From assembly GCF_030269445.1 (NCBI RefSeq), contig NZ_BSTJ01000013.1:201751-265750 (forward strand): 64,000 nt of DNA. Direction: 5' to 3'. The notes beneath the pieces are model-generated. The model was not told the origin of the DNA. It did no database searches and worked only from the letters and a program-made list of their open reading frames with translations. Origin of the DNA: Actinoallomurus iriomotensis. GTDB taxonomy: Bacteria; Actinomycetota; Actinomycetes; Streptosporangiales; Streptosporangiaceae. This document shows positions 43,251-52,072 of this stretch, piece after piece; the stretch's first letter is position 1; every line of letters begins with the position of its first letter. Made by a program: the position numbers and the translations under genes.

Positions 43251-44560
43251 AGCGGTGGCAGCTCGCCGCGCGGCAGCCACGCGGGCCGAGGCGGCGGTGG
43301 CTCGGGGAGTGCGGCCTCGGCCGGCGCGGTGGTCAGCCGGGGGTTGGCCAGGTGCCGGTCCAGCCGGGGCTGGATCGCGGCGAGCGCCTGTCGCAGCAGC
43401 TCCAGGTGCGCCGCGGTCAGGTTGCCCGACTGCGCGGCGGCGCGCAGCGCCGGCGCGAGCCTGCCGTGGTCGTCGCCGGAGAACCACCGGAGCGCGGCGC
43501 GGAGGGCCTCTTCGGCCTGGTCGGGCTCGTCTCGCGCGTGGTGCCTCAGCGAGCGGTGAAGCAGGTGGTAGCCCTGGTCGCGGATGTCGTCGAGCCGCAA
43601 GCCATGATCGGCCGGCCACCGCCCGGTGGCCTGGTTCGCGCGGGCCGCGGCGGCGTCGGTCCGTTCCCGGTACAGCGGCCGGTTGACCAGATGGTGCGTG
43701 TCGACGGTACGCACGGCGAGGAACGCGATCCACCGTGCGGCGAACTCCAGGTTCCGCTCGGTGACACCACGGATCCGCTCGGCCGGCTCCCATTCGTGAT
43801 CATGCCGGTAGTAGACCGTGTCGATGGTCGTCTGCGGCAGCCACTGGAGCAGCTCGCCGGGAAAGAGGCGGGTCGCCGCGAGGCGGATGTCCAGGCGTTC
43901 GCCCAGCGGCACGACGTCGAGGACGATGACGGGTACGCCGTCCAGGTCGTAGCGCAGCAGGCCCGGGTGCGGCCAGGTGAAGTGCCGGTCGGCCAGCCGG
44001 ATCCGTACGACGTCGCGGTACTGCTCGAGCTCACTGAGAAGGCGCTGGTGCAGCCCGCGCCAGGGGTGGTCGGCGGGTGCGTCGGGGTAGACCGCCGGGA
44101 TGAGGAGGATCGGCAGCCCTCGTCCGCGCTCGTCGAGCTGTTTCCGTAGCATCCCCGTCGCGGCCAGCCCGCCGGTGAACGGGTAGGTGTCCTTCACCGC
44201 CTGGTGATCCAGCAGCTTCTGCGCGAGCTCGTGCTGGAAGAGCTGCAGCTCACGGGCCCGGGCGTGTTCGAGCGCGGATCGTAACGCCTCGTGCTCGCGC
44301 GCCTCGCGGGCGAGCCGCAGCTGGAGCTCGGCGGCCGCCTGCGCCGCGCGCGCCTGGCCCTGCGACTGCCGGGCGACGGTGACGGCCGTGGCGACGCTCG
44401 CACCGACGCCCAGCAGGCTGAGGGCGTTCCCGACGTTGACCCGCCGGACCATGGAGCTGCGGAACGCCTCGCCTGCGGCCCGGTCCGCCGACTGCTCGGA
44501 GTACGCCATCAGCTCCTTGACCACGTCCCAGATCAATGGAGCCACCGTGGAAACGTCCAT
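43247..44560 (-). CDS. Coiled-coil, membrane-associated protein coupled to the tandem GTPase
   Basis: 437 aa. After about 40 residues there is a short hydrophobic helix (NALSLLGVGASVATAVTVA) and then a coiled coil rich in Ala/Gln/Glu/Arg to about residue 115 (QAAAELQLRLAREAREHEAL). A globular region of about 300 residues follows (LPILLIPAVYPDAPADHPW, VPVIVLDVVPLGERLDIRLA, LQWLPQTTIDTVYYRHDHEW). A Pro-rich tail ends it. I do not recognise it. The stop overlaps the GTPase start, so the two are made together and probably interact. Confidence 0.68.
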   Translation of the reverse strand: MDVSTVAPLIWDVVKELMAYSEQSADRAAGEAFRSSMVRRVNVGNALSLLGVGASVATAVTVARQSQGQARAAQAAAELQLRLAREAREHEALRSALEHARARELQLFQHELAQKLLDHQAVKDTYPFTGGLAATGMLRKQLDERGRGLPILLIPAVYPDAPADHPWRGLHQRLLSELEQYRDVVRIRLADRHFTWPHPGLLRYDLDGVPVIVLDVVPLGERLDIRLAATRLFPGELLQWLPQTTIDTVYYRHDHEWEPAERIRGVTERNLEFAARWIAFLAVRTVDTHHLVNRPLYRERTDAAAARANQATGRWPADHGLRLDDIRDQGYHLLHRSLRHHARDEPDQAEEALRAALRWFSGDDHGRLAPALRAAAQSGNLTAAHLELLRQALAAIQPRLDRHLANPRLTTAPAEAALPEPPPPRPAWLPRGELPPL

Positions 44561-44758
44561 GAGGCGTCACCCCGTTCGCCCTGCGCCCCGTTCCCCCGCC
44601 AACAGGGTGCCACGGTGGGTTTGGTGACGCTATGCCCTAAGTGACCTCTCGGTCACGACTGTCCATCTTCGGCCAGGTAGCGCGCGACAGCCGTGACGTC
44701 CGGGGTGGCTCGCCGGGATCCGCGATCGGCTCAGGGGATGGCGACCGGCGGGTTCACG

Positions 44759-45772
44759 TCAGGGGATCGGGACCTGACGTTCGGCGAGCAGCTCCAGCGT
44801 GTCGATGAGGCGGTTGGAGAAGCCCCACTCGTTGTCGTACCAGGCCGCCACCTTGACGTGCCGGCCGTCGACGCGGGTGAGCGCGGCGTCGAAGATCGCC
44901 GACGCCGGGTGGCCGGTGATGTCGCTGGAGACCAGCGGCTCGTCGGCGTAGTCGAGGACGCCCTCGAGCCGGCCGTCGGCGGCGGCGCGGTAGGCCGCGA
45001 GCACCTCGTCGCGGGTGACCTCGCGCGAGACCGTGGTGTTCAGCTCCACGATCGAGCCGACCGGCACCGGCACGCGGATCGAGTCGCCCGACAGCCTGCC
45101 GTCGAGGTTCGGCAGCACCAGGCCGATGGCCTTGGCGGCGCCGGTGGTGGTGGGCACGATGTTCACCCCGGCCGCGCGGGCGCGGCGCAGGTCGCGGTGG
45201 GGCCCGTCCTGGAGGTTCTGCTCCTGCGTGTAGGCGTGCACCGTGGTCATGAAGCCGTGCTCGATGCCGGCCAGGTCGTCCAGCACGGATGCCAGCGGAG
45301 CCAGCGCGTTGGTGGTGCACGAGGCGTTCGAGACGATCACGTGCTCGGCGGGGTCGTACGCGTCGGTGTTCACGCCGTAGGCGATCGTGACGTCGGCGCC
45401 GGCGGACGGGGCGCTCACCAGCACGCGTGCGGCCCCGGCGCGGATGTGCGCGCGGGCGGCGTCCGCCGAGGTGAAGCGGCCGGTCGACTCCAGCACGATG
45501 TCGACGTCCAGCTCGGCCCACGGCAGGTCGGCGGGGTCGCGTTCGGCGAGCACCGTGATGCGGCGGCCGTCGACCACGAGCGCGGATCCGTCGATCTCCA
45601 CGGAACGGCCGAGTCGGCCGAGCGCGCTGTCGTACTTGAGCAGGTGAGCCAGTGTCTCGGGGGCGGTGAGGTCGTTGACGGCGACCACTTCGAGCTTGCT
45701 GTCACGCTCCAGCAGGGCCCGGAGCGTGTTGCGTCCGATGCGGCCGAAACCGTTGACGGCGATGCGGGTCAT
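44759..45772 (-). CDS. gap: Glyceraldehyde-3-phosphate dehydrogenase
   Basis: 337 aa from the ATG at 45772 (MTRIAVNGFGRIGRNT), preceded by GGAGGG. The catalytic Cys is in SNASCTTNALAPLA, the His partner in TVHAYTQEQNLQDGPHRDLR, and the C-terminal YDNEWGFSNRLIDTL is standard. It converts glyceraldehyde 3-phosphate to 1,3-bisphosphoglycerate with NAD+. It is encoded alone, not with pgk and tpiA, so it may be a second, conditionally expressed gap. The frame stays open upstream through an MTER leader cassette, so an N-terminally extended form is possible. Confidence 0.94.
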   Translation of the reverse strand: MTRIAVNGFGRIGRNTLRALLERDSKLEVVAVNDLTAPETLAHLLKYDSALGRLGRSVEIDGSALVVDGRRITVLAERDPADLPWAELDVDIVLESTGRFTSADAARAHIRAGAARVLVSAPSAGADVTIAYGVNTDAYDPAEHVIVSNASCTTNALAPLASVLDDLAGIEHGFMTTVHAYTQEQNLQDGPHRDLRRARAAGVNIVPTTTGAAKAIGLVLPNLDGRLSGDSIRVPVPVGSIVELNTTVSREVTRDEVLAAYRAAADGRLEGVLDYADEPLVSSDITGHPASAIFDAALTRVDGRHVKVAAWYDNEWGFSNRLIDTLELLAERQVPIP

Positions 45773-45841
45773 GCGCCCTCCTTCGTCGGAGGGAGTGACC
45801 ACTGGGGCGTGTCTTTTGATTCCCTCGCTGCGCTCGGTCAT
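45773..45841 (-). other. MTER leader cassette in frame with gap, with hairpin-sequestered ribosome site
   Basis: An ATG at 45841 with AAAGGAG upstream opens a 23-codon frame starting MTERSEGI and ending VTPSDEGGR, directly joined to the gap ATG. The last part folds as CCCTCC-gacgaa-GGAGGG (45776-45793), which masks the gap Shine-Dalgarno. The unit is homologous to the tandem units at 63783-64000: both ends are nearly identical and the middle is diverged. Confidence 0.75.
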
Positions 45842-45970
45842 GGAGGCTCCTTTCGTCCCGCCCTCCATGCTCGGCACCACCGCGACTCGCCGAAAGTGGC
45901 CCGAACGACAACGTGCGCAAGGATCTCGCCAGTATTTTCGCCACCGGCCGCAAGGATCACGCCAACCGGC

Positions 45971-46918
45971 TCAGGCCGAGAAGGTGTGGCGGTACTCCGT
46001 CGGCGAGGTGCCGAGAATGCGCTGGAAGTGCAGACGGAGGTTCGCGGCGGTGCCGAGCCCGACCCGGTCGGCGATCTGCTCCACGCCCAGTTCGGTGCGT
46101 TCGAGCAGTTCGCGGGCCAGGTCCACCCGTGCCCGGAGCACCCACTGCATCGGCGTGTGGCCGGTGTCCTTCACGAACCGCCGCGAGAAGGTGCGCGCCG
46201 ACACCCCGGCGTTGCGGGCGAGCGCCTCCAGGGTCAGGGGTTCGTCGAGGTGCTTCAGGGCCCACTCACGGGTGCTCGCGAACGCGTCGCCGAGTGGTTC
46301 GGGCACACTCCGGGGGACGTACTGCGCCTGCCCGCCGCTGCGGTAGGGCGCCGCCACCAGCCGTCGCGCCACCCGGTTGGACAGCGCGACGCCGTGGTCG
46401 CGCCGCACCAGGTGCAGGCACAGGTCGATGCCGGACGCCGCGCCCGCCGAGGTCAGTACGTCGCCCTCGTCGACGAACAGGACGTTCTCGTCCACCCGCA
46501 CGAGCGGATGCCGTTCGGTCAGGGCCTTCGTGTAGTGCCAGTGCGTTGTCGCCCGCTTGCCGTCGAGCAGGCCGGTCGCCGCCAGCGCGAACGCCCCGGT
46601 CGAGATGGCCGCGAGCCGGGTGCCGCGCTCGCGCGCGGCCAGGAGCGCGCCGACGACCGCCGCCGGCGGGTCGGTGGTGGCCGGCTCCCGGTAGCCGGGG
46701 ATGAAGATCGTGTCGGCCCGCTCCAGGGCCTCCAGACCGTCGGCCACGTGGTACGACAGGCCGTCGCCGCCGGTCACCGGCCCGGGTGCGGCGCCGCACA
46801 CCCGTACCTCGTAGGGCATGCCCGGCCGGCCGGCGAACACCTGCGCGGGGATGCCGACGTCGAGCGGCTTCGCGCCCTCCAGCACGAGCACGGCGACGCG
46901 GTGGTTCTCCCGGGCCAT
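45971..46918 (-). CDS. GlxA-type AraC-family regulator with DJ-1/PfpI domain
   Basis: 315 aa. Residues 1-190 form a class I amidotransferase-like domain (VAVLVLEGAKPLDVGIPAQV, LAAISTGAFALAATGLLDG, where Thr stands at the usual nucleophile position). The C-terminal AraC domain has LTLEALARNAGVSARTFSRR and VEQIADRVGLGTAANLRLHF. Such proteins regulate catabolic genes and sense unknown ligands. It is encoded upstream of gap on the same strand, but gap has its own leader. Confidence 0.92.
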   Translation of the reverse strand: MARENHRVAVLVLEGAKPLDVGIPAQVFAGRPGMPYEVRVCGAAPGPVTGGDGLSYHVADGLEALERADTIFIPGYREPATTDPPAAVVGALLAARERGTRLAAISTGAFALAATGLLDGKRATTHWHYTKALTERHPLVRVDENVLFVDEGDVLTSAGAASGIDLCLHLVRRDHGVALSNRVARRLVAAPYRSGGQAQYVPRSVPEPLGDAFASTREWALKHLDEPLTLEALARNAGVSARTFSRRFVKDTGHTPMQWVLRARVDLARELLERTELGVEQIADRVGLGTAANLRLHFQRILGTSPTEYRHTFSA

Positions 46919-46969
46919 CCTGCCTCCTTCGTCCCGGCCATCATCCCGCCCGGGCCGGGGAGGCCGGGC

Positions 46970-49900
46970 TCAGGGGATCGGGACCGACCGTACGTTCACG
47001 GGGCCCTTCGTCGGGTCCAGCTCGTCGGACTGGGAGACGCCGGACGGGGTGATCACGTCCATCGCCCGTGGCACGCCGGCCGGGTCGGCCGCGCAGATCG
47101 GGCCCGAGGCATCCGGGCCGCAGACCCCGAAGGCGTACGGCTGCGGCGTCGCGGCGAAGCCGCGGGCCTGGTCGGCGCTGTAGCCGTCCTGGCCGTGCAG
47201 CACGACGGCGAAGCTCCAGCCCGGGCCCGGCGCGCCGAACGTGGCCTTCGGCAGCGCGATCGTGATGGTACGGGCGGTCTGCGACGACCGTACGGCCGCG
47301 CCGCTCTTCGCGTTCCCGGCCGCGTCCACCCAGACCGGCGCGGCGAAGCCCTGCACCTCGACGCGCTGGGTCCAGGAGTCGCCGAGCGTGTAGTTCCGCG
47401 CGGGCGACGCGGCCTGGTCGGAGGCGGCCGAGACGCCCGGCTGCCGGACGTAGACGTCGAGGAGCTGCGCGCCGATCGGGCTGCCGAACGTCGGCGTCAG
47501 GTCGCGCAGCCGCGCCTGCAGGTACACGGTCGTCGCGTCACTGATCACCTGGAATCGCTCCAGGTCGTACGCGCCGGGGCGGAAGTCGGCCGCGGTCGGG
47601 TAGGCGAAGGTGCCCGGCCCGTGGTCGTCGCCGTCCGGGTCGCTCACGTCCAGCGCGGTGGTGCCACCCGTCAGCTCGCCGACGACCGTGCGCTGCGCGT
47701 ACGCCGTGCGCCCGCCGGCGGTCGCCGACACCGTCAGGACCGTCGTGCCGAAGCTCACGGGCGCCCGTACCGTGAAGGCGCCGTTCGTACCGGCCCGTGC
47801 GGAGGCGACCGCCGTGTCGGCGCCGACGTCCGTGCCGGCCGAGGCGACCTCGACCCGCGCGCCCGGCGCCGTGGTGCCGGTGACCTCGGTCGTCGCGCCG
47901 GAGATCGAGGCGCCGTCCGTGGGGCCGGTGACCGTCAGGGGCAGGGCGGCCGGCGCGTGGGCGTACCGGTCGCGGACCGCCGCGGGCCGCTCCAGCGGAC
48001 GTCCCGCGCCGAGGTCGAGCGCCAGCCGTACGACCTGCGCCTGCGCCCAGGTGAGCGGGGAGGCCGAGCCGGCGGCCTGCCCGTTCGTGAAGCCGATCGA
48101 GGCGGTGGCCGGGTCCGCGCCGTACGGGCTCGCGGGCACGTCCTGGTCCTCCCAGGCCTGTTCCGGCACCAGTCCGGTGGGGGAGTAGCGGCTCATCGAG
48201 GCGAGCAGGGCCGAGGCCGACCGCGTGTCGTGGACCTGGAGGTCGTGTTCGGCCCGCTCGCCGGACAGCACCGGCCACACGTGCCCGGACCCGGTGTTCC
48301 CGGTCGGCCACGGCCTGCCCTCCGGGTCGCAGTCGGTCGGGTCGGCCACGTGGCAGTCGCCGTACCCGTCCTCGGTGCCGGCCGTGCCGGAGCCGTAGCG
48401 GTACCAGGCCGGGCCGGTCCGCGTCGGATGCCCGATCACCTTGTCCACGACCGGCAGCGAGGCGGTCACGTCCGGGTCGTCCGGGGCGAGCACGCCCAGG
48501 CGGGTCAGCTCCAGGAACCCGGCGTCGACGACCCGCCGCTGGTCCTCAGTGGGCCCGCCGTTGCCCAGCCCGTACGTCGTGGCGGCGTCCGGGTCGCCGG
48601 TCTTGGACAGCCGCAAGAAGTACCGGGCGGCGTACGGCCCGGTCGTGGTCACCGTCCAGCCCTTGACCGAACGCGCGAAGTGGTCGGCGGTCGCGAGATA
48701 GAGCCGGGCCCGCGCGCCGTCGCCGTGCCGGGCCGCGATCCGCCCGCCCGCGACCAGCCCGGCGATCTCGGCGGCGATGGTCGAGGGGGAGTACCCGGAC
48801 TGCTCCTCCCAGCGCTCCACGCCGAACGACGGGCCGTGGGAGACCAGGAAGTCCGCGGCCTCGCGCACGTGGTCGCGCCACAGGGCCGCGTCGCCGCCCA
48901 GCCCCGCCTGGTCGGCCATGAGGATCGGGTACGCGGTCTCGTCGAGCTGGTCGCCGCCCGTGTCGGGGGCGACCTGTCCGTTCAGCAGCGAGTTGCGCGG
49001 CAGCCGTCCGTCGGGCAGCTGCTGGCGCTCCAGCAGGAACCGCGCGGACGCCCGCGCCGTCGCCAGGTCGCCGTCGGTGAGGAACCCGGTGAAGGCCTCG
49101 TACAGGTCGCGGGAGAACACCTCGCGGTAGGAGCCGAAGTAGAACGGCCGCCCGCCGGAGCGGTCCGCCGCGCCGATCGCCTGCCCCCACGGACTGGCCA
49201 AGGACGCCACGACCGCGCCGGGGAAGGTCTTGTCCTCGCTCGCCTTGATGACGTTGGCGGACCGGTAGTAGGCGTTCGCGTACGCGGCGGGAGGCCGGCG
49301 CAGGCCGCGGTCGTAGGCCCGCCAGCCTCCGAGGTAGTCGTTCTCCGTCGCGGCGAACGGCCGGGAGACGGCGTCACCGGCCGTGCCGGTCGCCTGGTCC
49401 GCGGTACGCCCGAAGCCGAGCGCGAAGGTCGTCTCGTCGTCCTGGAGCGGGAGCCGCGCGGTCGCGACGACGTTGCCGTCCGGGGCCGCGTCCTCCGGGG
49501 TGAGCGTGTGCCGCGCGTCCAGCATGGCCGCGCCGTCGCTCGCGGTGCCGGCGTAGCCGACGCTCGCCTCCGGCAGCGCCCGGCCGGCGCGCAGGGCGAC
49601 GTACGTCGGGACGGCGTAGTCGCGGTTCGTGGCGCTGGTGAGGGTGTTCTCGTCGCCGACGACGGGCACGCCGTGGCGGACCGTCGCGGTGTCGCCGCCG
49701 GCGTTGGCGTCCCCGCCGCCGCCGTTGCCGTTCACGCTCGTGTCCAGCCGCACGTACAGCCGCAGCGGGCTCTTGGCCTCCAGACGCGTGCGCACGACGA
49801 CGGCGTCGCGGCGTGGATCGGTCACGTACGTCGTGATGAGGCGGTACCGCCCGGCCCTGCTCGCCGTGGTGACCGTGCAGGCCATGCCGGTCGGATCGGC

Positions 49901-50206
49901 CGCGACGCTGTAGGTCGTGTCCCGGCCCTGCAACTCGGTGAACGTCCGCCCGTCGGTGACCGCGAACCGCATCGACTCGATGTTCGTGTTGTCGATCGTC
50001 GGCTCGTACACGTCGGACAGCACACCGCCCGCCACGGTGAACCAGATCTTCGACCCGCCGTGCGCGGTGCCGACACAGTCCTTGCGCGCGAGGTCGAAGT
50101 GGGAGACGACGCCCGGGCCGTCCGCCGCGTGCGCGGCGCCGGCCGGAGTCCCGGCGAGCGGCACGGTGAGGGCGACGGCGAGCACGGCGATGTGCGGACG
50201 ACGCAT
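46970..50206 (-). CDS. Secreted glucodextranase (GH15) with C-terminal binding modules
   Basis: 1078 aa from the ATG at 50206, which has GGAGG 5 bp upstream. A Sec signal peptide (IAVLAVALTVPLAGTPAGA) is followed by an N-terminal beta-sandwich of about 270 residues (KIWFTVAGGVLSDVYEPTID). The (alpha/alpha)6 catalytic domain shows FSRDLYEAFTGFLTDGD, LPRNSLLNGQ, QLDETAYPILMA, ERWEEQSGYSPSTIAAEIAG and SGHVWPVLSGERAEHDLQ. A bacterial Ig-like module (LTVTGPTDGASISGATTEV) and a final carbohydrate-binding module follow. It releases glucose from dextran-type alpha-1,6-glucans outside the cell. Length and order match Arthrobacter glucodextranase as I recall it. Confidence 0.9.
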   Translation of the reverse strand: MRRPHIAVLAVALTVPLAGTPAGAAHAADGPGVVSHFDLARKDCVGTAHGGSKIWFTVAGGVLSDVYEPTIDNTNIESMRFAVTDGRTFTELQGRDTTYSVAADPTGMACTVTTASRAGRYRLITTYVTDPRRDAVVVRTRLEAKSPLRLYVRLDTSVNGNGGGGDANAGGDTATVRHGVPVVGDENTLTSATNRDYAVPTYVALRAGRALPEASVGYAGTASDGAAMLDARHTLTPEDAAPDGNVVATARLPLQDDETTFALGFGRTADQATGTAGDAVSRPFAATENDYLGGWRAYDRGLRRPPAAYANAYYRSANVIKASEDKTFPGAVVASLASPWGQAIGAADRSGGRPFYFGSYREVFSRDLYEAFTGFLTDGDLATARASARFLLERQQLPDGRLPRNSLLNGQVAPDTGGDQLDETAYPILMADQAGLGGDAALWRDHVREAADFLVSHGPSFGVERWEEQSGYSPSTIAAEIAGLVAGGRIAARHGDGARARLYLATADHFARSVKGWTVTTTGPYAARYFLRLSKTGDPDAATTYGLGNGGPTEDQRRVVDAGFLELTRLGVLAPDDPDVTASLPVVDKVIGHPTRTGPAWYRYGSGTAGTEDGYGDCHVADPTDCDPEGRPWPTGNTGSGHVWPVLSGERAEHDLQVHDTRSASALLASMSRYSPTGLVPEQAWEDQDVPASPYGADPATASIGFTNGQAAGSASPLTWAQAQVVRLALDLGAGRPLERPAAVRDRYAHAPAALPLTVTGPTDGASISGATTEVTGTTAPGARVEVASAGTDVGADTAVASARAGTNGAFTVRAPVSFGTTVLTVSATAGGRTAYAQRTVVGELTGGTTALDVSDPDGDDHGPGTFAYPTAADFRPGAYDLERFQVISDATTVYLQARLRDLTPTFGSPIGAQLLDVYVRQPGVSAASDQAASPARNYTLGDSWTQRVEVQGFAAPVWVDAAGNAKSGAAVRSSQTARTITIALPKATFGAPGPGWSFAVVLHGQDGYSADQARGFAATPQPYAFGVCGPDASGPICAADPAGVPRAMDVITPSGVSQSDELDPTKGPVNVRSVPIP

Positions 50207-50264
50207 GGGGGCCTCCGGCATTTGTTGTGCCGCCCAGCAAAGGCCCGCCGCCGATCTTCTGTCA

Positions 50265-50297
50265 ACGTCCGGATCCGGCCTTGACGTCCGGATCCGG
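50265..50297 (-). promoter_or_regulatory. Direct pair of palindromic operators before glucodextranase
   Basis: ACGTCCGGATCCGG occurs at 50265-50278 and 50284-50297, with starts 19 bp apart. Each contains the palindrome CCGGATCCGG. On the minus strand TTGACA (50260-50265) touches the first copy and could be the -35 of the glucodextranase promoter. The sites could thus control that gene. Confidence 0.55.
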
Positions 50298-50303
50298 ACG
50301 GGG

Positions 50304-51089
50304 TCAGAGGGGGAGCGTGAAGGGGGCCAGCCGGGTGTAGACGCCCGGGTAGCCGTCGCGGGCGCAGCCGTACGCCCACGACGTGATGCCCGCGAGCCGG
50401 CCGTTCACCACCAGCGGGCCGCCGCTGTCGAACTGGCACGTGTCACCCTTCGGCGAGCCCGCGCAGACCATGTCGCGGTGGTCGAAGGACGAGCCGTACG
50501 CGGAGGCGCAGCGCGCGTCGGTCACCAGGGGGATCGTGGCCTGGCGCAGCCGCGCGTTGACCAGGTCGGACTCGGACGTCGTGCCCCAGCCGAGCACCTG
50601 GGCGGCCCCGCCGGGCGGGTACAGGCCCCCCTGGCCGATCAGCGGCAGCGGGAGGCGGTCCAGCATCGGGCGGCTCAGCGTCAGCACGGCGACGTCATGG
50701 TGCTCGACCGTCTCGCCCTTGAACTCGGTCTCCTTGAAGCCCGGCTGCACCCACACCGACTTCACCTGGACGGTCTCGCCGTCCTTCTTGGTCAGGTCGG
50801 CGCGGCCGAACGTGGCGCTCAGCAGCGTCGGCACCGAGCGCAGGAAGTCGACGCAGTGCGCGGCCGTCACGACCTTGTCCGCGGCGACCAGCGTGCCGCC
50901 GCAGAACTGCCCGGACGGCCGGATGAGGAACGCGGGGGTGCCCACGGCCGCCAGCCAGGGCGGCGGGGCGGCGGCGGTGCCGCCGACGACCGCGTTCGCG
51001 GCCGGCGCGGTGAACGGCCCGGCGAGCAGGCCCGCGGACAGCAGCGCCGCCGAGACGAGGGCGGCGAGGCGACGTGGGAACAGGGGCAT
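50304..51089 (-). CDS. Secreted trypsin-like serine protease (S1)
   Basis: 261 aa from the ATG at 51089 (GGAGG 7 bp upstream). The Sec signal peptide (RRLAALVSAALLSAGLLAG) is followed by a short propeptide ending PAANA, then VVGGTAAAPPP at the mature start. The catalytic triad is His in VVTAAHCVDF, Asp in HHDVAVLTL, and Ser in CQFDSGGPLV. The usual GDSGGP reads FDSGGP, with Phe replacing Gly, which is a mild oddity. Secreted into the medium; substrate general. Confidence 0.92.
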   Translation of the reverse strand: MPLFPRRLAALVSAALLSAGLLAGPFTAPAANAVVGGTAAAPPPWLAAVGTPAFLIRPSGQFCGGTLVAADKVVTAAHCVDFLRSVPTLLSATFGRADLTKKDGETVQVKSVWVQPGFKETEFKGETVEHHDVAVLTLSRPMLDRLPLPLIGQGGLYPPGGAAQVLGWGTTSESDLVNARLRQATIPLVTDARCASAYGSSFDHRDMVCAGSPKGDTCQFDSGGPLVVNGRLAGITSWAYGCARDGYPGVYTRLAPFTLPL

Positions 51090-51179
51090 GGGGGAACCTC
51101 CGTTCGGATGGGGCAAACCTAGCGGTACCGGACACCGTGCGCGAGCCGATGACGCGACCGTCCCCTCCGGGCGGCTCCG

Positions 51180-51914
51180 TCAGCGGTACGTGCGGCCGGT
51201 ACGGCTGGAGAACCGCGCGATGAGGCCGCGCGGGATGAGCCGGCCGGCGCCGACGAGGGCCTTGTACTGCGGGCCCGGCACGCTGACGGTGAGGCCGCGG
51301 CGGAAGTCGCGCAGACCGGCGGCGACCACGTCGTCGGCGTCCAGCCACAGTGCCGAGGGCAGCCGGGACATGTCGATCCGCGCCCGCTCGTGGAACTCGG
51401 TGTGCACGAACCCCGGGCACAGTGCCATGACCGGCACGCCCGGGTAGTCCTGCGCGACCGCCTGGCTGAAGCTCACCACCCACGCCTTCGAGGCCCCGTA
51501 CGTGCCGCGCGGGAAGAACGCCGCCACCGACGCCACGTTGATGACGCCGCCGCGGCCCCGCTCGCGCATCGCGGGCAGCGCCGCGTGGGTCAGCCGCAGC
51601 ACCGCCTCGCAGTGCACCCGCAGCATGGTCAGCTCGTCCTGTAGCGGAACGTCGAGGAAGCGCCCCTTCTGCCCGAACCCGGCGTTGTTCACCACCAGGT
51701 CGGCGCGGCGCGCCGCCTCCTCGCCCTTGACGATCCCCTCCTCGGTGGACAGGTCGGCGACCACCACCTCGGAGTTCCCGTACTCCTCGGCGGCGCGGGC
51801 CAGGCGCTCGGCGTCGCGGGCGAGCAGGATCAGGCTGAAGCCGTCGGCGGACAGACGACGGGCGAACGCCGCGCCGATGCCGGCCGTCGCGCCGGTGATG
51901 AGTGCGGTGGGCAT
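51180..51914 (-). CDS. Short-chain dehydrogenase/reductase
   Basis: 244 aa classical SDR. The cofactor loop is TGATAGIG at residues 7-14, NNAG lies in DLVVNNAGFG, and the catalytic residues are Ser in INVASVAAFF and Tyr/Lys in YGASKAWVVSFSQA. Arg after the second strand (LLARD) suggests NADP preference. The family includes many unspecific reductases. It is divergent from the D,D-carboxypeptidase gene and only 12 bp of 5' region overlaps it. Confidence 0.92.
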   Translation of the reverse strand: MPTALITGATAGIGAAFARRLSADGFSLILLARDAERLARAAEEYGNSEVVVADLSTEEGIVKGEEAARRADLVVNNAGFGQKGRFLDVPLQDELTMLRVHCEAVLRLTHAALPAMRERGRGGVINVASVAAFFPRGTYGASKAWVVSFSQAVAQDYPGVPVMALCPGFVHTEFHERARIDMSRLPSALWLDADDVVAAGLRDFRRGLTVSVPGPQYKALVGAGRLIPRGLIARFSSRTGRTYR

Positions 51915-52072
51915 GCGCGTACGTTACCGCGCAGTACGCTGCCGCGCCGTACGTCACCGTGCGCTTGTTCCCGACTCACCCGGCCCGGTGCGAACCGAAA
52001 CGGCGTCACGTGCATCTACTCTGTTCGCGGAGCATTTCTGCGCCGCTCTGGGAGAACGACGGGGGTAGTGCG

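Noticed and set aside
44693..50284. A very long + strand open frame across gap, the GlxA regulator and glucodextranase
   Set aside because: It runs antisense to three well-recognised genes, is Val/Arg/Gly/Gln-rich without any family motif and follows from GC-biased third positions of the real genes.
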